NCBI GenBank assembly: GCA_028673005.1
Contig: CM054117.1
Location: 32,274,561-32,338,560, forward strand
Direction: 5' to 3'
DNA: 64,000 nucleotides
DNA from: Tanypteryx hageni
Lineage: Eukaryota; Arthropoda; Insecta; Odonata; Petaluridae
Shown: piece by piece, positions 1 through 10,530 of the stretch
Layout: every line of letters begins with the position of its first letter
Numbering within the stretch: the stretch's first letter is position 1
Notes under the pieces: generated by a model
The model's input: the letters and a program-made list of their open reading frames with translations, nothing else
Databases searched by the model: none
Told to the model about the DNA's origin: nothing
Program-made: the position numbers and the translations under genes

Positions 1-841
1 ATGAATTATGAAATCAATAGGCATGGATAAACAGATAGGTAGATATGCTTCTTTATTAGCATTAGCAGTCTCTTTTTCCGTCTAACCTATTGTCAATTAC
101 AAACAGTATGAGAGTAACAAGGAATAAAAATAAAATAAAAGATTACATAAAATAAAGTACTACATAAATACGTCAAGTTAGCATTTTAGGAAATGTAAAG
201 AAATGGAGATTTGTTCGTGGAGAAAACTAGGGATAGTTAAAATACTAATCTCTAGGGAAAACACCCGCACAAGAAGGGGGATGTGAAAAACCTGCAAAAC
301 CTACCGATAGCAATACTTATAGATTGAGAGGACCATATAAAATAAGCGCATAAAATGAAATACACATAAACACAGTTGGAGGTGAAAGAGCAGAAATGAA
401 TTATTGATAGCCAAAAATTGCGTTAAAATAGATAAAGCTATTCCAATCGATGAGAGGGAAAGGGAAGAAATAAACGGGAAAAAATTAAAACGACGAACTG
501 CAAGAAAAGAGAAAAAACTTGAAGAATTCATAACCGGCCACGTAAACGATGGAGTGTATAAAAATACATTAGGGAACAATCGTCACAAAAAACATCGAAC
601 CAGAAAGAGTAGCCGAAGCGGTAGAGAAGAAAAAAACGAAGTAGAAAAGCGAGAAGGAAGCGACACGGTGCTTAGAACGATTAAACAAGACGTGAAAAGA
701 AAGCGAAAAAAAACAAACCATTCTGCAGAAAGAAAGAAAGAGGAAAACACAAAAGATGAAAGGGCTCCTCTGCAAAGACAAGAGACAAGAAGGATCGAAA
801 TAGACAGAGAATGGAGGAGAAAGGGAGAGGCAAGGAAGTAG
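1..841. other. AT-rich non-coding DNA, no supported gene
   Basis: The stretch is A/T-rich and becomes A/G-rich after about 400. An open frame at 404-841 (+) encodes a peptide made almost entirely of K, R, E, N and T. That is what A/G-rich DNA gives by chance, and no domain, splice signal or start context supports it. I see no gene, repeat family or RNA here. Confidence 0.7.
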
Positions 842-1035
842 AGAAGATTGTCGGTAGGAGTGGGAGATGGCGCTAGGGGGCATAAAAAGTAAAATTATGA
901 CAGAGAGTAAAGAGGAAAAGGAGGACATGGCGAGGGGAACGAACGGATGAGATGGAAAGAATGTTCTCGGTGTAGGATGGGTGTGGGGGAGGAGAGTGGG
1001 GGAGAGATGTAAAAAAATGGGGGAGGGAAAATATG
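842..1035. repeat. GA/G-rich polypurine tract
   Basis: The plus strand is strongly purine-rich (GGGAGA, GGAGGAGAG and GGGGGAGG words). It is one of many strand-asymmetric purine or pyrimidine tracts in the window. The antisense ORFs here are proline/serine-rich shadows of this composition. Confidence 0.7.
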
Positions 1036-1239
1036 GGGACAGGTTGACACCCGGGACGAGGCGAGAAGTGTATGGCCGCAGAGGGAGAACAAGAGAAACT
1101 TCCGGGTGTTCGAAATCACGGTCTCGGTAAAAAAATAAATTAAAAAAAAAAGACCGCGAAGACATCGCCGTGGAGACGATGTCGTGATGTCGCGTCACAA
1201 AGGAGTTTTCTGTCCTCCGGAATGGATTCCCATAAGTTA

Positions 1240-1420
1240 GGGAGGTAAGGGTGTCAGCGGCGCAGACGTTCGGTTCAACACGTACGGTTGAAATGAATAC
1301 CGGACTCGGGACGGACGAGGTTTTTTTGCGAATACGCCACGCCCTTGCGCATGCGCATAGTTTCGGGTGGAAGTCGCTCGTCAGAATTTATCGCGGCGCG
1401 AAACGTAAAAGGATTTATCC
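1240..1420. promoter_or_regulatory. CpG-rich patch with NRF1-type palindrome
   Basis: This patch is rich in CpG against an AT-rich background. It contains TGCGCATGCGCA at 1346-1357, the full palindromic NRF-1 / erect-wing consensus. NRF1 sites are typical of CpG promoters and enhancers. No transcript start or exon can be assigned next to it, so a regulatory role is inferred from the motif and composition only. Confidence 0.35.
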
Positions 1421-2155
1421 CGTTACGGTCGAACAATGTCGTTTTAGTTTTCGGCGATGGAAAATTAGCCAAACAGGATCGGCTGGCCAGGAAGCTTAAA
1501 CCTTATTCTAAATTTGTCAAGAATATATATGAAGAACATGTAGTCCATGGATTTTTCTGCCACCGTGAATCTTTTCAAGAACTCGTATGCATCTTTTTCA
1601 TTGTTTTGGAAGATGACAATGAACGATTAAAACACTGAGTGATATGTGCCATTTCGCTGAATTTAGTTGTTAGTCCATTGAATCACAAATTTTAAAAAGG
1701 AAATATCTTTGGTAAATTTTGGAAATTCCTAAAGTTAAAAATAAAAAAATTGACTGGCTAAAAATAATGTTAATTTCGAAAAACCGCACCTATCGTTCCA
1801 AAGAAGGATTACGTGTACTACGGCACATCGATCCATTATGTATTATTTTCCTGCTTTTTCTTGGTCGGATATTGTCTGAATTGGGATTTTGCGAAAGAAT
1901 ATTTGGGCTAAAAAGTGATAATACAATAATAACAATCTGCGGGGTCGATAAACGATTTATTAATTTGTTTTGTGTTGCTTGGAGAAATTGGTCCAAATAA
2001 AACCTTATGTTACAATTAAACAAATATATTTGTTACGTAAACGAATATTAAAAAAAAAACATTTAGGCAAAAATACACGTTTAAAAATCTGGCTTGGAAT
2101 AAGAATGGCGTAATTTTCAGCTTTTAAGAGACATACACGATTGAATAAAATCTGC
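1421..2155. other. AT-rich unique DNA, nothing recognised
   Basis: Short ORFs only, with no repeat, RNA or coding signature. Short A and T runs are the only structure. Confidence 0.6.
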
Positions 2156-2159
2156 ATTA

Positions 2160-2560
2160 ACGAGATGATTTCAGCGTCAAAAACGGCTCCGTTGTCACAT
2201 CAACGAAAATTGCGCCGGTTACGCAATCATTTGAGGAAGGCGTCTCTTATTTAACGACCAATCAATTAAAAATTCGTCCTTTGTAAAAACCCGCCTCTTT
2301 TTCCATCTTTTCCTCGGATAGAGAAAAAATGCTGACGGAAGAGCATAGTGCACTTTCTTCAATGATGAAAAGATTGCATTATGGCGGCCATTGCAGTGAA
2401 GTCACTGCGGATGACCACTCATTCGAGGCAGTAGTGCCTGTGACGTCTTCCTCGCCCAGCAAAGATTACGTCATGGATGCGAATTATAAGCCGAGGAGAA
2501 GTCTCGCAATCAGGCCTAGTCAGCCGCCATTTTTGCGCGCGTTTATTCTTTGAGTACGTG
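2160..2560. promoter_or_regulatory. Cluster of bZIP/CRE-like motifs
   Basis: The segment has higher GC than its neighbours. It carries TTACGCAAT (2219-2227, C/EBP-PAR bZIP type), TGACGTC (2441-2447, CRE-like) and TTACGTCA (2466-2473, ATF/CRE-like), together with ATGGCGGCC and GCCATTTT words of the YY1/Pho type. Motif density suggests an enhancer or old promoter, but individual short motifs occur by chance. The ORF at 2329-2553 (+) has no recognisable domain. Confidence 0.3.
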
Positions 2561-3656
2561 AACAGAGCTGCTGCCATCTCTTCGCTCAAGGTATGAACTA
2601 AGCGTTGTTCTCACGTTAAGGATTGTAGTTGGACGAACGATTTTTTTCAAAAATTTGCGCTCATAACTTCGTCGCACCCAGCGGTTATGGGCGAAAGAGA
2701 GAATGGAATGATATTAATCTCTACCGTTTGTACAATCCTATTCGCAAAAAGTGTTGAGAATTAAGGAACTTCATATTTACACTGGTGTAATCCTTGTTGC
2801 GGAGTGACCAGCTCATGTACGGGCGAATCAGGGACGGACCAGGGTCTGTTATTTTATATTTAATTATTTTTGGTACGCCTGGCTCAGTAAATTTTCCCTC
2901 AAACATTAATCCAATGCTGATGATAGAAGAATTCATTTCGGTCAATTACAACACAGTTTTGATGGTATTAATATTTTTAGGTTGTAAGGAGAAAAGTTAT
3001 AAATACTATGCGAGAACTACATCATTTTCGTAACTTAAGTTTATGCGGGAAGAATTTTCAAAGGTATCGAGACTCCGACACAATACACTGCATTAAGTTT
3101 TATGAAGTTAAATCTATAGAGATAGGATCCAATTTCGAAAAAAACTCTATTTTTTACCTAATAATCTGTCGACCACCCTCTCATACCAGTTTTGTCCCGC
3201 GCCGGCTTTTGTTCTGAATAAGGCGCCCGTGTACGGGTACATTTTTGATGTATTAAAACCTACCTCACGGTAATCAGCCGCGCAGTGAATAATGGAATTT
3301 GAAAAATGTGTATTAAGTTTTTATTATTATCGGCCGCCTATGTTCTTTGAGCACTTGGAACACCCGTCAGTTATCGGTGAGGTTTTGCATGGGCCTTTTC
3401 TTCGCTTTTGACGGAGTTCCGTGGGATTGAAATTTAAAAGGTTAAATCGCTCTACCGTTATTTTAAGTTTCAATGGATCTTACGTACAAACGTAAGTCCG
3501 ATGCTTTCCAAGAAAATTGTTAAATTGAAGATATACAGACGTTTTAAAAAGAGCAGTATTTCTAGAAATATATCGAACTACATGAAACTAATGAAAGTAC
3601 TATAGATTTTTTGTAACTGCCACCTGATGATAGAAAACGATTGAAATTGAGCAGTA
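2561..3656. other. Unique AT-rich DNA, nothing firm
   Basis: Around 2829 the sequence CAGGGACGGACCAGGG looks like one end of a hAT-type element, but I found no matching opposite end. No gene is visible. Confidence 0.5.
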
Positions 3657-3715
3657 CCTGGAAATTGGAAGACCCGGGTTCGATTTCCGGCCAGGTTCGG
3701 AATTTTTATCCTCCT
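3657..3715 (+). repeat. tRNA-like SINE fragment (Gly-type head, family C)
   Basis: It contains a T-arm/B-box, GGTTCGATTTC at 3677-3687, inside a CCCGG...CCGG stem. This is followed by a GGAATTTTT-type junction. The block TGGAAGACCCGGGTTCGATT is shared with the better preserved copy at 46623-46740. No A box survives, so this is a 5'-truncated SINE, not a tRNA gene. Confidence 0.6.
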
Positions 3716-4200
3716 CAAATCTCACATTTATGTTTAGGTTTAGTCGCCCATGCATAGTAACTGTATTTCCCTAACATTCCATGTTTTCCTCGACGTGAAA
3801 AACCGAAGATCTACAATGGAAACGATGGTCTTGTCCTTAACTTTGTGGTATACCGTTATAAAGAAGGCAAACGTTTACGTACCACTATTTAGTGGGAGTG
3901 GGTGACATAGTTGTGCGTAAAAGTTTGCCCTTTTCCATAAGAAGTTGAAGATTTACAATTGAAAATTTTTTTCTGGACCCATAATAAATAGGTAATGGCG
4001 AAAAAGTGAAAACGTGGTGGTAAATATATTCTGAAAGCAGAGATTAAGATTATTACTTTTATTGTAAATTTAATACCTGGAATAATTTAAGCGGAGTACT
4101 AATCTGTCACGATGAAAATATCACGTCATACTACGTGTATGCAGAAATGGAAAGAACTTGATCAGTAATGAGGTCAGGCTCAACTCGGTGTAATTTACTC
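3716..4200. other. AT-rich unique DNA, nothing recognised
   Basis: No ORF, repeat or motif that I can support. Confidence 0.6.
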
Positions 4201-4358
4201 ATATTGAAAAAAGAACTTTGTTATTTCCACAAATTTTTAATTTAAAAACGACCGGTTTCACCACGATCAGGTGTCAGCTGATGATGCTACGATCGTAGTG
4301 AAACCGGTCGTTTTTAAATTAAAAATTTGTGGAAATAACAAGGTTCTTTTTTCAATAT
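4201..4358. repeat. Foldback element, 68 bp arms, 22 bp loop
   Basis: The left arm is 4201-4268 and the right arm 4291-4358. They are inverse complements at about 66 of 68 positions, separated by 22 bp. Each arm reads outward from an ACCGGTTTC / GAAACCGGT core through a TTTTTAAATT block to TTGTTATTTCC-type ends. The high arm identity suggests a recent origin or gene conversion. No target-site duplication is clear. The same ACCGGTTTC core and a similar TTTGT(G/T)GAAAT arm recur in the foldback at 39192-39530, so the two probably belong to one superfamily. Confidence 0.85.
4278..4310 (+). ncRNA. Hammerhead-like core motif in foldback loop
   Basis: It reads CTGATGA (4278-4284), T, then a 5 bp stem GCTAC/GTAGT with loop GATC (4286-4299), then GAAA (4300-4303) and CCGGTCG. 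CUGANGA and GAAA flanking stem II are the invariant hammerhead ribozyme core. ACCGGUC could supply a minimal palindromic stem III and a GUC cleavage triplet. One extra U separates A9 from stem II, and stem I is not obvious because the surrounding arms are themselves a perfect hairpin. Treat it as a ribozyme-like relic with activity unproven. Confidence 0.35.
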
Positions 4359-5540
4359 GGAAAGAACTTTGTTTTCTCCGTTGTCAACGTAAATCTCCTC
4401 ATTCTCGCAATGGCATAACGCTTAGCAAGATATTTTATCGTCGTATTCTACAATCGCCCGCTATTAATCTTCGGTCATCCTAATGATGCTGAACTCTTGC
4501 TCTATCATACGTCTTTTATGTAGTTATAATTTTTAAAATACGACGTTATTTTATACTTTTTCGATTTTATGTGCAACTATATAAAGCAAATGATTCAGTT
4601 CCAAAAACACGACGATGCATTTAACGTAAAAACTGTTTACGCAGGCACAGTTTAGTCCTAATGGAAACGTTTGTGGTTTATATGCGTCATTTAACCTACA
4701 ATTTGCAACTCCAATCTGTCACTTTTTTCCATCGAGTCATAATAATGACTCTTCATGATATCCTAAATCATCTTTAATATTTTAAACGGATATTACGGAA
4801 CACAGTTGTTTGCCCTCCATCTCTTAGAGCCAAGAAAGAGAAATTAAGTCAAAACAATGTTTTCTGAGTAGTTATTTCTAATAACAATTCCAAAATATTT
4901 GAGATTTTTGGTGGAGTTGACTTCTCGAATTGATTACTTATATGTATTGACAGGAAATGTTTAATCATTCCAAGGAATTTTCATACCATAAATACCATTT
5001 GTAATTCATAGTTTATCAATGATAGAGAAAAATTGGAAAAACAAATTAATAGAGCATTATCAGGTTTAAAATACTAAAAGCAACGGCAAATCTCTTTCTG
5101 ACATATTTTGCATGTATTATTTTTAAATAAACAAATTTAATAAATGTTACTGTTTATACGGTAATATGTATGGATCAACTGGCCATTGCTGGAGAGTAGT
5201 CGAGCGGAAAAGAAAACCCATTTGTTCACTCGTCTATGCTCAAGCCGACTTCGGTAATAATCGTTTCTGTGGCAACAATCCGATAAAATGCGATTTAAAA
5301 GGCAAAAGCGCTGTTTTACTAGAAATTCAACAAAATACATTCAATTATCAAAATTCTGCGGTAAAAATTAGAACTTACATTCTTTTCTCCTTAGAACAGT
5401 ACAAACCTCGCTTCGATTGCACAATTTAAGATATTTTTAAGTATTAAAGAAAACATCCCTGCACGATGGACTTGAGACTTCCTATGTAAAACAAATAGGA
5501 AAAAAGTTCCTGGAATCGAATCTTGGACTTAAATCTTCGC
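4359..5540. other. AT-rich unique DNA, nothing recognised
   Basis: The ORF at 5166-5429 (+) has an ordinary amino-acid mixture but no domain, no start context and no splice signals. I do not call it a gene. Confidence 0.5.
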
Positions 5541-5544
5541 CAAA

Positions 5545-5650
5545 TAAAATATAGCACAGAGGTGGGCTCTGGCAGAACGAGCTTCATGAAAATTGGTCCA
5601 TGTGTGCAAAAGTTGTTATTAGGGGACACAGACACATACACACAAACAGG
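5545..5650 (+). repeat. Possible transposon 3' tail remnant
   Basis: The segment reads CATGAAAATTGGTCCATG, then an A/T-rich link, then GGGGACACAGACACATACAC. This resembles the conserved '...AAATCGGTCCAGTAGTT...GACACACAAACA' tail common in many insect non-LTR and DNA elements. A related tail is at 19325-19395. The boundaries are unknown. Confidence 0.35.
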
Positions 5651-6639
5651 ATAATTTCATGAGGATATGTTTCCTTTGGAAACCAGCCTAAAAAGATGAA
5701 GTACATTGATTTTCTGCATATATTTCTGAGATGCACATAAGGTACATTTCGTGACATATATTTTTATATTTTGAATGTAATTTTTATAGAATAGAATTTA
5801 TAACATTTTTGTTGCAACCGATGGTCAAAGGAGGGTAATATCGCGCTCTCTAATTTCCTATAGCAAGTAATACGTAGTTATCAGTAATGAAAACACGACA
5901 ACATTCCAACCACAGAAACTTTCCCCAATTTTACAACAAACTTAAGAGTTAAAAAATTAAATTCAAAGTTGTATTTCCCTCGCAAATATTACCTTTAACA
6001 CGAGACTGAGTCGAGTAGCTTGGAGCTAATAAAATCATCAAAAACACACAATCAAACAAGCTGCTACACAGCTGCACCCAGTCCTCGCCTCTTTTTTTCG
6101 GTGTATCTTTTACTCCGAAGTGATTGATAATTGTCTGGCTGGAGAAACGTTCGTATTACTACCTAGTCATGCTGGGGAGCTAACAAGAAATTAATCTACG
6201 GTCCCGAAGGATAATATTTTTCTCCCCATTCATTTAGTAACACCTTCAAATAAGGATAGAGGGAGCCTCCAGGGTATAATCTCCTGGTCATTAGGTCCAC
6301 ATCGTGAAAGGTTCTCCAGTCGGGAAAATATTTTTTGCGCAAGATATTTTGTCGCTCCTTGTTTTGTTCCTTTCCTCTACTCTCTCTCCTCCTCCTCTCT
6401 GAAAAGTTAACGGATCTTAGTGACCCTTCCCCATATTTAGGAAGACGGTTTGTTTCAGCTCGCGGGAAAAAGGAGCGAGAGAGAGAGCTGTTTTTTCCGT
6501 CGTTTTTCTTTTGTTTCGTAAACTCCCCAGCCCGAACGGTGAGTCACGATTAGGTGCAGACAGGCGATGATTTAAAGGAGTTATAGAGTTCGCTAAGCAG
6601 GGACGTGTTTTTGAGGCCGTACACGTTCGAGATTAGCAG
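5651..6639. other. Unique AT-rich DNA with short CT runs
   Basis: Contains a CT-rich patch at about 6365-6395 and a short GAGA run at about 6476-6487. No gene is supported. Confidence 0.55.
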
Positions 6640-6755
6640 GTGACAGGAGAATCGAGAAAAAGGAGGAGGAGTGGGAGGAGGTGGCGATTTGGAGTGAGAA
6701 ATGGGGAAGAGGGAGGGAATGGAAGGAGGGAAGGGAAGGAGAATGGGGTGTTTCT
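6640..6755. repeat. GGA-rich polypurine tract
   Basis: The plus strand is composed of GGAGG, GGGAAGG and GAGAAT words. It is low-complexity sequence, and the ORFs on both strands are compositional. Confidence 0.65.
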
Positions 6756-7200
6756 TATTACGAAAATGGATCCAATAAGGCGATTCCTTGAGTATTTGCA
6801 TATCCACGACAGGTTGGATAACTTTTCGACCCGTCAAACCATTGTTGGAAGTTGTTGGAGGGAAACCGTCGATGGACGCCAGTTGATTCCGGAGGAGGAA
6901 TAATTGGCGAAATTACGTGTAGGTGGCGATGAAGGGGAGAAGAGTTTTCTTTCCAATTAAAACTGACGAAGTGGATGTGTATCGGATGTTAGGGAAAATG
7001 ATAAACAGTTTAGCCGTTAAGCGCGACTGGATAAGTTTACGGTATTTATGTAAAATTAACCGATTGGGTGCCATTTATGGCTTTACAAGCCAAAATAGAA
7101 TGATTTATCTCTAGTTAGTGCTAAAGTTGGCGTCGAAAATATATTTCGATAGCAAAGATTAATATGAAAAAATTATGTATAAGTATGTATTCATATAAAA
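6756..7200. other. Unique DNA, nothing recognised
   Basis: Two short ORFs without any domain. No repeat match was found inside the window. Confidence 0.5.
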
Positions 7201-7201
7201 G

Positions 7202-7303
7202 GAGGAAGTCACCTTTCTTCCCAAAATTTTGAAAGTTAGCAGCTATTCATTGCACTACCTCTTATACCATTGCACGTAGGCAAGAGGGAATCAGCAGGTA
7301 GTT
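7202..7303 (+). repeat. SINE tail fragment (family A tail)
   Basis: The block from GCTATTCATTGCACTACCTC to GGGAATCAGCAGGT is also found at 35502-35606. A more diverged version (GCTATTCATTGCAATGCCTC ... GTGAATCAGCTGGGT) is at the 3' end of the full SINE at 30062-30432. The 7.2 and 35.5 kb copies also share the preceding ~35 bp around TTCCCAAA. It is therefore a 3' fragment of a repeat family that lacks its tRNA head. Confidence 0.75.
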
Positions 7304-7977
7304 AAAAAAATATTAAAAAAGAAATACGCAATGGATACAGTAGTTTGTTGAAGAATTCTAGTATCATATTACTGAATTTAAAAATTCTTATTTCCAAACT
7401 TATAGCACTTAAGGCAGCAATTAATAAGAATATTCACGCATTTTCCAGCTTTCAAATTGACCACTAATCAATAATTAAGCATTAAATACTAAATAAATGA
7501 CACGAAAACAATTTTTTCTAAAGAAATTAATAAATAGTTCAATTTATCAGCTACATGCTGCCAGTAGGTGATCTATTAAGAATATTCGTCACAATTGTAT
7601 GTAATACTTATTTAAAATAATTTTAATGTTGCCCTTTTTTGTAAAGTATAACCGATTTGGCAATTAAAAAATGAAAATCACAAGGAAAGATTTGCATATG
7701 CGATTTAAACGTGACAATTAATTTCAAACCTATGGAATCGAATTCAAGTTCATGCTCAGGTCGAATTTTATCAAAAAATGGAAGGAGACGGTAATAAAAC
7801 AAACAGGCCCGATGACGTATATGGCGTCATTAACACGCGATAGTTACACAGAAAGCATTATAGCAACACAAAATCGTAATAAACCTTACTTTGTAGAATG
7901 AAGGAAACTACGCCTGCTTTCCCTTATAAAAAAAACCGTAACAAAAATCTACGCAATCGGATCAGTTCAGAAGTAAA
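7304..7977. other. AT-rich unique DNA, nothing recognised
   Basis: No ORF of note, no repeat match within the window. Confidence 0.6.
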
Positions 7978-7985
7978 GGATGAAC

Positions 7986-8271
7986 CAGTGGTTTCCAAAC
8001 TTTTTGCAGGCGCGGCACCCTAACAAAGATGAAAAGAATTTAGCGGATCGCAGCCTTGGAACAAGGTTTTATATTTTTTACTTTCGGGCATTACAAAATT
8101 TTGGATGCATCTACAACCAATAAATTACACCACAACCGATTTATCAGAGGAAAAAAATATTGCCCGATAACATAACAACACTTCCAAATCTTCGGCTAAT
8201 TTACCGAGCGCAGACGTTTTGCGGAAACCCTACAAAAGGGCCGCGGCACCCCAAGCGGGAACCAACCGCTC
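7986..8271. mobile_element. hAT-type MITE (286 bp)
   Basis: The left end is CAGTGGTTTCCAAACTTTTT. The right end, read on the minus strand, is GAGCGGTTGGTTCCCGCTT. Both are followed by GCGCGGCACCC / GGGGTGCCGCGGCCC, as in Charlie-like hAT ends. The flanks are GGATGAAC (7978-7985) and GGACGAAC (8272-8279), an 8 bp target duplication with one mismatch, as expected for hAT. No transposase is present, so it is a non-autonomous copy, moderately diverged. Confidence 0.85.
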
Positions 8272-8483
8272 GGACGAACTATGACCGATAACGCGGGAAA
8301 ATGGATTTGGAAACGGTCCTTGCGACACGCGATCATTCGGAAGAGTGGGTCACAGCGACGACATGCCTTTCTTTTTGTTCTAAAGCGGAATTCCATTAAG
8401 AGAGTAATGAGGTGCTAAGTGCGAAGAAAGCGGCAACACTGACGTTCGCTCTGACGCGGCCGCCTTTGGCTGCTGTAATGCTT

Positions 8484-8662
8484 GGGGAGGGGGGAAGGGG
8501 GAGATGGCGGGGGAAGGGGGTGAGGAAGGGGCATATGGGGGTTGGGGGAGGGGGGAGATGGGGGGAAGGGGGAGATGGGGAAGGGGGAGATGAGGGAAGG
8601 GGGAGATGGGGGAAGGGGTGGGGAAGGGGCAGATGGGGGAGGGGGAGATGGGGGGTAGGTAG
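8484..8662. repeat. G-rich minisatellite, GGGGGAGATGGGG-like units
   Basis: Irregular tandem units of the type GGGGAAGGGGGAGATGG run for about 180 bp, with many runs of four or more G on the plus strand. Such DNA can form G-quadruplexes. The proline-rich minus-strand ORF and the glycine/arginine-rich plus-strand ORF across it are compositional artefacts. Confidence 0.85.
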
Positions 8663-9120
8663 GGAGATAGGAATCACTCTTTCGTTCACTTTCCCGCCGG
8701 TGTGTGTATATGCGTCGATCTTTTAAGAGAGACAGCTCTCGTCCCTTGTGCGTGTCTGCCCTTCTCTCTCTCTCTATCTATCTCTTCCTTTAGCTCGCTC
8801 TGTCACACATTCCCTCATTTTAACTCTCTCGTTACTCCGGATTTCTTCGCAACTGAGTATTACATGCGTTCCAAGAGGCGCCCCATGCACTTGTCCCACT
8901 TCTCACAAGGCGCACTCGCAAAAAAAATAACGTGTTCTCGGGAAATGGGTGAAAGTGGTTTTCTCGGTAGGTTCGAGCGCGGCAAAACAGCTTCGGGTCT
9001 TGAAAACGGAGTGACAAATACATTTTTTTTAAATGCCCGAGACCGACGTGTCAACCTGCAAATGAAAAACATCGGCGGTTTTAATGGGACTTACCGCTTT
9101 ACAATCTCATAAAATGACGG
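8663..9120. other. CT-rich to mixed DNA, no supported gene
   Basis: Contains a (CT)n-type run around 8760-8790. Overlapping ORFs on both strands around 8700-9110 contradict each other and show no domain. Confidence 0.5.
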
Positions 9121-10530
9121 TATTTTATGATTGGGTTCACATTAATCTTTATCTCTAAAACACTCGAATATTAATGTTCGGATTGAATAAAAAATGGAGA
9201 GACCGAGGCTTTGTCGTCTTAACTCCCTTTGCAATCTTGTTGCTCTTTGCAGGAAATAAAAATAACTATATTTTCAGATAGAAATATTCAAAGAAAAACA
9301 TCAGTGGCTAAATTATGATAACTTTTGTATATATAACAACATTAAGCGAAGAAAAGTCTAAATAAAGTCTAATTAACAATTTAATTGTTTTGCTATTAAA
9401 CTAATGAAGTTTCAATTTTTATAACATTTAAATGAGGCATTATTCAATGGAATCTACAGATAAAGTAAATGATAGTTTCAAGAGTTTTTGCCGCAATAAT
9501 TTCCATGCCAGTTTCATCACCGATGAACACCATATAACACGTTCATTTGTGAACATCAATAACGGAATGTGTGTCATGGTAACGAGGTGGTGAATAATAT
9601 TCTATTCCATCTAACGGTTGAGACGAAGGGATCCACAGCAGGAAAAAGAGAACGTCCTGATGTATGGGATGTATCGTTTCTCCGCACAAGTGACGCCCGC
9701 GTATTAACTAGGTTGTTCCGTGTTCTGCTACCGTCTTGCGTCCAGTTTTTGCGCGAGGAACGGTTTTTTGCAGACATTCTGATCCTCGATTCGAATTATA
9801 TGAAATGATCTTTTTTAATAGAACGAAGGCTTCGATGGAAATTGTATTTCGTAACTCTCCAGGGAGAGGGAAGCAAAATCATTCCAGTCTTCACGATTTA
9901 TCGAATCCCTTTCATTTTTATTCGCATTTGTAGCCTCAAGGATTGCATAAAAAAGAACTCTCTGGATACTGTTAATAATGGGTGGCAAAAGATTTCAATC
10001 TGTGGGAACGTTCATAATACTTTCACTGAAAATTTATGTGACACTTCAGATTCAAATGATTGGTCGGAAAGATTTATTCCAATAAGTATATACTTCCTGG
10101 AACATATTTTTATGTCTCCCTAAAAAAATATTTATCGTGTAGTAATTTTAATTCAACTAAATTGCGATAGTATCTCATTTTCAGGAGAAGTTAAACGCCA
10201 AATCTTACAGATTTTCGATTATAAACCGCCAAACTCACAGACGATCAAAATGACTGCGAATCCCACTTAAAAATTCACTAGTGTACTTGTAATTAGTTTT
10301 ATATTACAGAAAGTAGACTCAATATCTGGGAGAATTCTGTGATAATCGACTAGGTGATGGTCTAGCAGTTGTTACCATTAATCGCTTCCAATTGCATTAA
10401 AAAATTTACTGGATTTTGAAGTCTTAAAAAAACGCAAAATTCCAACCGCGCACAAAAGGAAAATCCCTGTCAATTGGGTCACTTCGGAAAGGTTAACGGT
10501 ATCTCCCATCTCCTCAACGAATTAAAAAAT
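9121..10530. other. AT-rich unique DNA, nothing recognised
   Basis: A GC-richer segment lies at about 9640-9780, with short ORFs on both strands but no coding evidence. The rest is AT-rich. Confidence 0.55.

Noticed and set aside
404..841. 145-codon plus-strand ORF rich in K, R and E
   Set aside because: The composition follows the A/G-rich DNA. No domain, Kozak-like start or splice signals, and nothing supports translation.
2829..2850. CAGGGACGGACCAGGG as a hAT terminus
   Set aside because: No inverse partner end or 8 bp duplication was found nearby.
3630..3660. CTGATGATAGAAAACGATTGAAA as another hammerhead
   Set aside because: The intervening bases do not form a stem II.
8396..8726. Proline-rich (-) and glycine/arginine-rich (+) ORFs
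   Set aside because: Both are read through the G-rich minisatellite, so the peptides simply mirror the repeat unit.
9569..9808. Overlapping ORFs on both strands with fairly normal amino-acid mix
   Set aside because: No domain, no splice sites and equal quality on both strands.
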